Source: Eubacterium sp. CAG:841 (lineage in GTDB: Bacteria; Bacillota; Clostridia; Oscillospirales; CAG-272). From it: 20,497 nt of DNA. The position numbers and the translations under genes were made by a program. The stretch covers positions 10,193-30,689 of the forward strand of contig FR898212.1 of the NCBI GenBank assembly GCA_000437375.1, given 5' to 3'. The notes beneath the pieces are model-generated. The model saw only the letters and a list, made by a program, of their open reading frames with translations, made no database searches and had not been told where the DNA came from. The number at the start of each line of letters is the position of its first letter. Position 1 is the first letter of the stretch. Shown in pieces: positions 16,928 through 20,497 of the stretch.

Positions 16928-17996
16928 CCGAAACCTCCTCCAGGTCTTTTGCTCGCTCGTTCATAAAAAAGCGTTCCGTTGTGCTTTTTGTTTTATAGAT
17001 AAAAATCTTTTGGTCTTTTGGAGAAATGACTCTACAAGTAAAATCCTTATCACAGGCGAGTATTTCAGCCGATTTTTTCTGCGCAAAGCCAGGCGCTATA
17101 TCGAACAGGTTGCTCGCCTCGAGTATCGCATAGGCGCATACATGGCTAAGCCCGAGCTCCGACGCTCTTGCAAAAATTTTTTCGATAGTCTCATCACTCA
17201 GCTCTTTGAGAAGCAGATAAATGTCGCAATATTTGTAAAGCGTCATATCGCGGTGCATTTCGACCCAAGATAGCGTTGTTGCCTCCTTGCAGAGGTGTGC
17301 GCAGAGGTGTATAAAGAAGTCGCACGCATTTAGCGACGGTATTTTGATACCGTTTTCAGCAAAGACTATGGTGCTTTCAAGCATTGAAGATAAGGCGCCC
17401 GTATCGCTGTTTTTGTAGTCCAGAGAGAAGTTGATATCAACCTCAAGATATTTCATATATGGGAGATCAACTTCCTTTATGTACGGTACAGTTTCCCCAC
17501 GTAGCATTTTCGATGCGATGATTTCATTTCTTGATGCGGGAACAAACTCTCCTTCACGTACATTGCCTTGCCGGAATCCTGACTTTGTCAGGGCATTTCC
17601 GACGAGAGTTACGTCGCTCGGCAATACCAACAGGTCGATGTCATTTGATGTCCTGCAGCCTTCGGGATAATATGCGCAAAGTATAGCGCCTTTCAACATA
17701 GCTGCTTTGCAGTCGATTTGCGCAAGTATTCCGGAAAGCACATTTATGCACTTGAAAAAGCTGTGATTTTTTTCTTTGTTCTGCTCGTATGCCGAGCCGA
17801 GAGAATTGCGGAATTCACGGTTCACCTTTCCAAGAAGTCCGTTCGTTTTAAGAACATCATAAGCGACGCCCTGCATACGGTTGAAGAACAGCTGACCAAG
17901 CACGGTCGGTGTGGCATGTGCAAGAAGCGCCTCGTCAAAATCTTTTTCTTTGAATTTACACAGCGCCTTAAAAAGTTGTTTTTCTTTTTCCGTCAT
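16914..17996 (-). CDS. Uncharacterised nucleotidyltransferase family protein (NTP_transf_5 type)
   Basis: The 360-residue protein carries the family signature MLKGAILCAYYPEG followed by RTSNDIDLLV: a Lys-Gly pair at 102-103 and the metal-binding D-I-D at 119-121. Members have a minimal nucleotidyltransferase fold, and many sit in natural-product or modified-peptide clusters, with largely unproven reactions. The C-terminal half is helical and contains HLCAHLCKEA. AAAGGAAT lies before the ATG at 17996. This is the first gene of the minus-strand operon, about 130 nt downstream of the predicted start of transcription at palindrome copy B. It could adenylylate or otherwise nucleotidylate a substrate for the following enzymes. 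Family call good, reaction unknown. Confidence 0.85.
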   Translation of the reverse strand: MTEKEKQLFKALCKFKEKDFDEALLAHATPTVLGQLFFNRMQGVAYDVLKTNGLLGKVNREFRNSLGSAYEQNKEKNHSFFKCINVLSGILAQIDCKAAMLKGAILCAYYPEGCRTSNDIDLLVLPSDVTLVGNALTKSGFRQGNVREGEFVPASRNEIIASKMLRGETVPYIKEVDLPYMKYLEVDINFSLDYKNSDTGALSSMLESTIVFAENGIKIPSLNACDFFIHLCAHLCKEATTLSWVEMHRDMTLYKYCDIYLLLKELSDETIEKIFARASELGLSHVCAYAILEASNLFDIAPGFAQKKSAEILACDKDFTCRVISPKDQKIFIYKTKSTTERFFMNERAKDLEEVSDEKA

Positions 17997-18132
17997 AACA
18001 ATTCCTTTCGTTTTTTATTTTCGGTTCGGAGCGGGCGATACTGTATGGCAATGGCGGCATATATTGCGGTATCTCATAAGAACGTTTGTGAGACGGGCGA
18101 TTATTCAACGGTCTTGTCTCCGTTCCGCGATA

Positions 18133-18181
18133 ATTTTAAAACTTAACCCTGACAACCGCTGTCATGGTTAAAAAATCTTTT
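18133..18181 (-). promoter_or_regulatory. Palindromic regulatory element, copy B, before the enzyme operon
   Basis: TGACAACCGCTGTCA (18150-18164) with flanking AACC and GGTT forms a dyad. About 36 of 44 bases match copy A, including the sequence CTGTCATGGTT. On the minus strand TAAAAT (18133-18138) lies at the same 21-bp distance from ATGACA as TATACT in copy A. The two elements probably bind one regulator and couple the enzyme operon to DUF1906-rhs. The regulator is not identifiable in the window. Confidence 0.6.
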
Positions 18182-18194
18182 ATGGCTTCAATAG

Positions 18195-18238
18195 AAAAGC
18201 AGTATGCAAACCCATAGTTGGGCTTACATACTGCTTTT
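18195..18238. terminator. Long imperfect hairpin, possible bidirectional terminator
   Basis: AAAAGCAGTATGCAAACCCA pairs with the downstream arm starting TGGGCTTACATACTG, 20-bp arms with two mismatches and a 4-nt loop. The arms end in A-run and T-run, as bidirectional terminators do. Because it lies between two divergent transcription units it has no gene to terminate here. It may be a relic of a lost gene, an insulator, or a cruciform-forming site. Confidence 0.5.
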
Positions 18239-18311
18239 TAAGAAATTATTTATTATCTTACTTTCATAAAAAACACTATGACATAAAAACAATAAAGATG
18301 ACATTAAAACC

Positions 18312-18340
18312 TTGCATTTGGCATAATTCGGTGATATACT
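18312..18340 (+). promoter_or_regulatory. Sigma-A type promoter of the ECF sigma operon
   Basis: TTGCAT and TATACT are separated by exactly 17 bp and lie about 45 bp before the ATG of the sigma-factor gene. Transcription would begin near 18347, which excludes the upstream TTG at 18345 as the translation start. Confidence 0.8.
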
Positions 18341-18386
18341 CAAATTGTCTGTTGGTATAAGTTTACAGACGAGAAAGGTATGGTTT

Positions 18387-18983
18387 ATGTTACCTATAAT
18401 TGCGGCTATAAATGATGAAAGCGACAGAGATTTTGTCGAGGATATTTATAATAAATACGGCAAGAAAATGTATCTTGTTGCATTTGGCGTCCTGAAGAAA
18501 AAAGTGGATGCCGAAGATTGTGTCCATGATGTGATCAAGATAATTATTGATAACATTGAGCGATTTCGCAATGCTGATTATAACCACTTGATAAATCTGA
18601 TTGTAAAATGTACCCGCAATGATGCAATAAACAAGTACAATAAGGAAAAGAAAAAGCGTGAAATCGAAACAGACTTTCATATAAGGCTCGACGCTGATGG
18701 ATTTTACAAGGACATTGAAATTGAACTTGCTGATAATTCCGAGCATTTTGATAACATTCTGATAAATGAAGAAAATAAAAAAAGGCTTGCCGAACTTATT
18801 TCGGGTCTTGATGATATATACCGTGATGTTTTATATCTTAAGTATCAGATGTTTATGTCCAACTTTGAAATTTCGAAATTGCTTTCTGTTTCGGAAAATG
18901 TTGTGAATGTCAGACTTTGCAGAGCAAAGAAAATACTGCTTAAGACAAGGAGCGAAGAATTGTATGAACTGCGGAAAAATTGA
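18387..18983 (+). CDS. ECF-type RNA polymerase sigma factor
   Basis: The 198-residue protein has the two-domain plan of ECF sigma factors. Region 2 lies at about 15-90 (YNKYGKKMYLVAFGVLKKKVDAEDCVHDV, then LINLIVKCTRNDAINKYNKEKKK) and region 4 at about 130-188 (LISGLDDIYRDVLYLKYQMFMSNFEISKLLSVSENVVNVRLCRAKKIL, a helix-turn-helix). I chose the ATG at 18387 over the upstream TTG because the promoter places the start of transcription after it and because GAGAAAGG precedes it. The gene overlaps the next one, its probable anti-sigma partner, by 20 bp. Targets are unknown; the downstream secreted proteins or the divergent cassette are possible. Confidence 0.92.
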   Translation: MLPIIAAINDESDRDFVEDIYNKYGKKMYLVAFGVLKKKVDAEDCVHDVIKIIIDNIERFRNADYNHLINLIVKCTRNDAINKYNKEKKKREIETDFHIRLDADGFYKDIEIELADNSEHFDNILINEENKKRLAELISGLDDIYRDVLYLKYQMFMSNFEISKLLSVSENVVNVRLCRAKKILLKTRSEELYELRKN

Positions 18984-19668
18984 TAAATATGATTATCTGA
19001 TAGCCATGGCAACATTGGATGCCGGACTTGACGATGTTGGGATGTTTGAAAAGTTGGACGCATCTGAAGTTGTATTAAGCAATTGTACTATAAACAAAAT
19101 AAATAACTTGATAAAATCAAGCAGCAAATGTAAGACAAAAGATAACTCGAAAGCAAGAACCGTGCTTTCAAGGGTGGCTGTGATTGCGCTTGTAGTGATG
19201 TCGATTGCATTTGCGGCGATGATGAGTGTATCTGCTATCAGGAATGCCATATGGAATACTATTGTTGAATGGTACGATAAGTACATATCAATTGATTACA
19301 AGCCGGAGCAACCTGAATCTGTTCCTGCCACAATTGAAGAAATCAGAAAACCCACTTTATTGCCGCAGGGAGCGGAGGAAGAAATAATTACTAATACGAG
19401 TGTTGTGTATTTCTCAGAGTATTACTCGGACGACGAATGCATTATGTCGTTCAAGCAATCGGTATTGGATTCCGAAGAATCATATATTGATGCTGAGCTG
19501 GGAACGATGCAGAAAATAAAAATCGGTGACTTTGAAGCAGTAGCACTTATATATCAAAAGAATGATAGTATAAAAATTTTGTGGAATGATGGCGTATACG
19601 AATATAGCTTAACAGGATACCAAATAGATGCCGAAACATTGGTGACCATCGCGCAAAGCGTAAAATGA
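18964..19668 (+). CDS. Membrane protein with DUF4367-like C-terminus, probable anti-sigma factor
   Basis: The 234-residue protein has a ~65-residue cytosolic N-terminus (MNCGKIDKYDYLIAMATLDAG), one transmembrane helix at about 69-91 and a ~140-residue outer domain. The end of that domain (FEAVALIYQKNDSIKILWNDGVYEYSLTG to LVTIAQSVK) looks like DUF4367, common in clostridial partners of ECF sigma factors. AAGGAG lies upstream of the ATG at 18964, which is inside the sigma gene, so expression is coupled. It should hold the sigma factor at the membrane until an outside signal is sensed; this is known for the arrangement and inferred here. Confidence 0.82.
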   Translation: MNCGKIDKYDYLIAMATLDAGLDDVGMFEKLDASEVVLSNCTINKINNLIKSSSKCKTKDNSKARTVLSRVAVIALVVMSIAFAAMMSVSAIRNAIWNTIVEWYDKYISIDYKPEQPESVPATIEEIRKPTLLPQGAEEEIITNTSVVYFSEYYSDDECIMSFKQSVLDSEESYIDAELGTMQKIKIGDFEAVALIYQKNDSIKILWNDGVYEYSLTGYQIDAETLVTIAQSVK

Positions 19669-19801
19669 TAGGTTAAATCGAACAAGTTTTTCTTATTATT
19701 TTTATCTGATTTTAACTAAATTTATAAAAAATAAAAAAACCTGTAATTTTTCTAGCACCTCATTTGTTATATATGATGACAATAACAAGGAGGTATTAAT
19801 T

Positions 19802-20215
19802 GTGGGAAAAATGGTAAAATTTTGTTCATTGATATTGGCGTGTTTTTTGGTCGTATCGTTGTTTGGCATTTCTTGCTTTGCGGCAAAACCTCCAACGGTC
19901 GCACCGCTTTGGAATAATATTTCGGAGATTGATTTGATCGTTGGCATTAGTGGCAATAACGGAAATGCCACAGGAACATTGATAAGGCAGCCCGGTGTAA
20001 CAAGATCTGAAGGAACTCTTACATTATACAAGCAAGTCGGTGATAACTGGATATATGTTGATTCGGCATATAAAAGCTCCACACGGGGACTTGCAGTAAG
20101 CATTGATTTTTATGCCGAAAGCGGAGTGCAGTATAAGGCTGTATTTGAAGGCACGGCATATCGCGGAGATGTTGGAGAAAGCCATACGATAACAAGATAT
20201 AAGACTTGTCCGTAA
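19802..20215 (+). CDS. Small secreted protein of unknown function
   Basis: The 137-residue product has a clear Sec signal peptide (MVKFCSLILACFLVVSLFGISCFA) with likely cleavage after CFA near residue 27. The mature ~110 residues are beta-rich with alternating hydrophobic residues (TGTLIRQPGV, GTLTLYKQVGDNWIYVDSAY, YKAVFEGTAYRGDVGESHTI) and might fold as a small beta-sandwich. AAGGAGG lies 8 nt before the GTG at 19802. An ATG at 19811 is the alternative start. The gene is 133 bp after the anti-sigma gene and has its own upstream region, which contains no promoter that I can call. No family was recognised. Confidence 0.8.
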   Translation: MGKMVKFCSLILACFLVVSLFGISCFAAKPPTVAPLWNNISEIDLIVGISGNNGNATGTLIRQPGVTRSEGTLTLYKQVGDNWIYVDSAYKSSTRGLAVSIDFYAESGVQYKAVFEGTAYRGDVGESHTITRYKTCP

Positions 20216-20388
20216 AAATCATATCTAGATTGTTTTCTTCGACAATTTGTGATTTCGTTTTACACAAATAAGTATACAAAAACAAGTAATGGCGCCTCCC
20301 CAATATTCAATAACAAAAAGACATTAAATCTAAGAACCAAACTATGAAAAAGTTTTGCGAATGTTAAAAAACGATACGGAGGTTTGAT

Positions 20389-20497
20389 ATGGAAAAATAT
20401 ACAAAAATACTTGCAATTTTATTGGTCATCAGCATTTGCATAACTTGTATGAACATAAGTACTTTTGCGAGTACAGAGTTTACCGAGAAAGAGCACA
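20389..20497 (+). CDS. Start of a secreted protein, cut by the window edge
   Basis: The first 36 codons are present. ATG at 20389 follows CGGAGG, and the sequence opens with a signal peptide (MEKYTKILAILLVISICI followed by a short polar segment and FAST, likely cleavage after FA near residue 27). Nothing of the mature protein beyond STEFTEKEH is visible, so no function can be given. It is the second exported protein in a row in this rightward group. Confidence 0.75.
   Translation, partial: MEKYTKILAILLVISICITCMNISTFASTEFTEKEH

Larger units (their letters stand above)
17997..18386. other. Divergent intergenic region between the minus-strand operon and the sigma-factor gene
   Basis: This 390-bp stretch holds no convincing protein gene. 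From left to right it contains an approximately 130-nt presumed leader of the operon, palindrome copy B (18133-18181), a long hairpin (18195-18238) and the sigma-A promoter of the rightward genes (18312-18340). On the minus strand a 20-codon frame (MRYRNICRHC to PNRK, about 18020-18082) occurs in the leader but has no ribosome site. Confidence 0.7.

Noticed and set aside
18020..18082. 20-codon leader-peptide-like frame upstream of the nucleotidyltransferase
   Set aside because: It has no ribosome site, no regulatory codon run and no attenuator structure next to it.
18345..18386. Upstream TTG start extending the sigma factor by 14 residues
   Set aside because: It lies at the predicted transcription start and has no ribosome site, whereas the ATG at 18387 has GAGAAAGG upstream.
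19669..19740. Possible hairpin after the anti-sigma gene (GGTTAAATC with GATTTTAAC)
   Set aside because: The loop is about 27 nt, the stem has a bulge and no GC clamp. It is not convincing as a terminator.
20216..20262. Possible terminator after the 19802 secreted-protein gene
   Set aside because: AAATCA/TGATTT and ATTGT/ACAAT can pair, but the stem is short, AT-only in part and has an uneven internal loop, so support is too weak.

Overview
The window looks like accessory DNA from an AT-rich Gram-positive anaerobe, most likely a gut clostridium of the Oscillospiraceae/Ruminococcus kind. This is inferred from the strong AGGAGG-type ribosome sites, the BIG2 plus YD-repeat architecture, the ECF sigma factor paired with a DUF4367-like membrane protein, and the overall family content. 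No rRNA, tRNA, transposase, integrase or CRISPR array was seen.

The left 18 kb is one polymorphic-toxin-like locus, entirely on the minus strand and read from right to left. At its head (17996 to 12932) is a tightly packed, mostly overlapping set of six genes: an NTP_transf_5-type nucleotidyltransferase, a thymidylate-kinase-like kinase, an acyl carrier protein, a BtrH/C39-like putative acyltransferase, an acyl-AMP ligase and a CYTH protein with a cysteine-rich tail. A DUF1906 glycoside-hydrolase-like protein (12821-12015) and a giant BIG2/DUF6531/YD-repeat Rhs protein of 1881 residues (11997-6352) follow. The Rhs protein ends in a variable tip that looks like a papain-fold cysteine peptidase, and a lipoprotein that is probably its immunity partner lies just downstream (6328-5459).

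Further downstream are two 5'-truncated rhs modules (5340-3448 and 2460-583). Each keeps the conserved core up to DPFGL, carries a different C-terminal tip, and is followed by its own membrane-protein gene (3417-2506 and 553-41). Intrinsic terminators separate the cassettes, so the truncated modules look like a silent reservoir for replacing the active tip. Long identical DNA blocks between copies show past gene conversion.

A 44-bp palindromic element (TGACA-N5-TGTCA flanked by AAC/GGTT) occurs twice: before the biosynthetic-type operon and before the DUF1906-Rhs pair. Each copy has a -10-like hexamer at the same spacing. This is the best evidence that the enzyme cassette and the Rhs effector belong to one regulon. 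The working hypothesis is that the ligase, ACP and BtrH-like protein make and transfer an acyl group needed for, or acting with, the Rhs/DUF1906 pair, neither of which has a visible Sec signal peptide.

The right end (18312-20497) is read rightwards: a clear sigma-A promoter, an ECF-type sigma factor, an overlapping single-pass membrane protein that is probably its anti-sigma factor, a small secreted protein, and the start of another secreted protein cut by the window edge.
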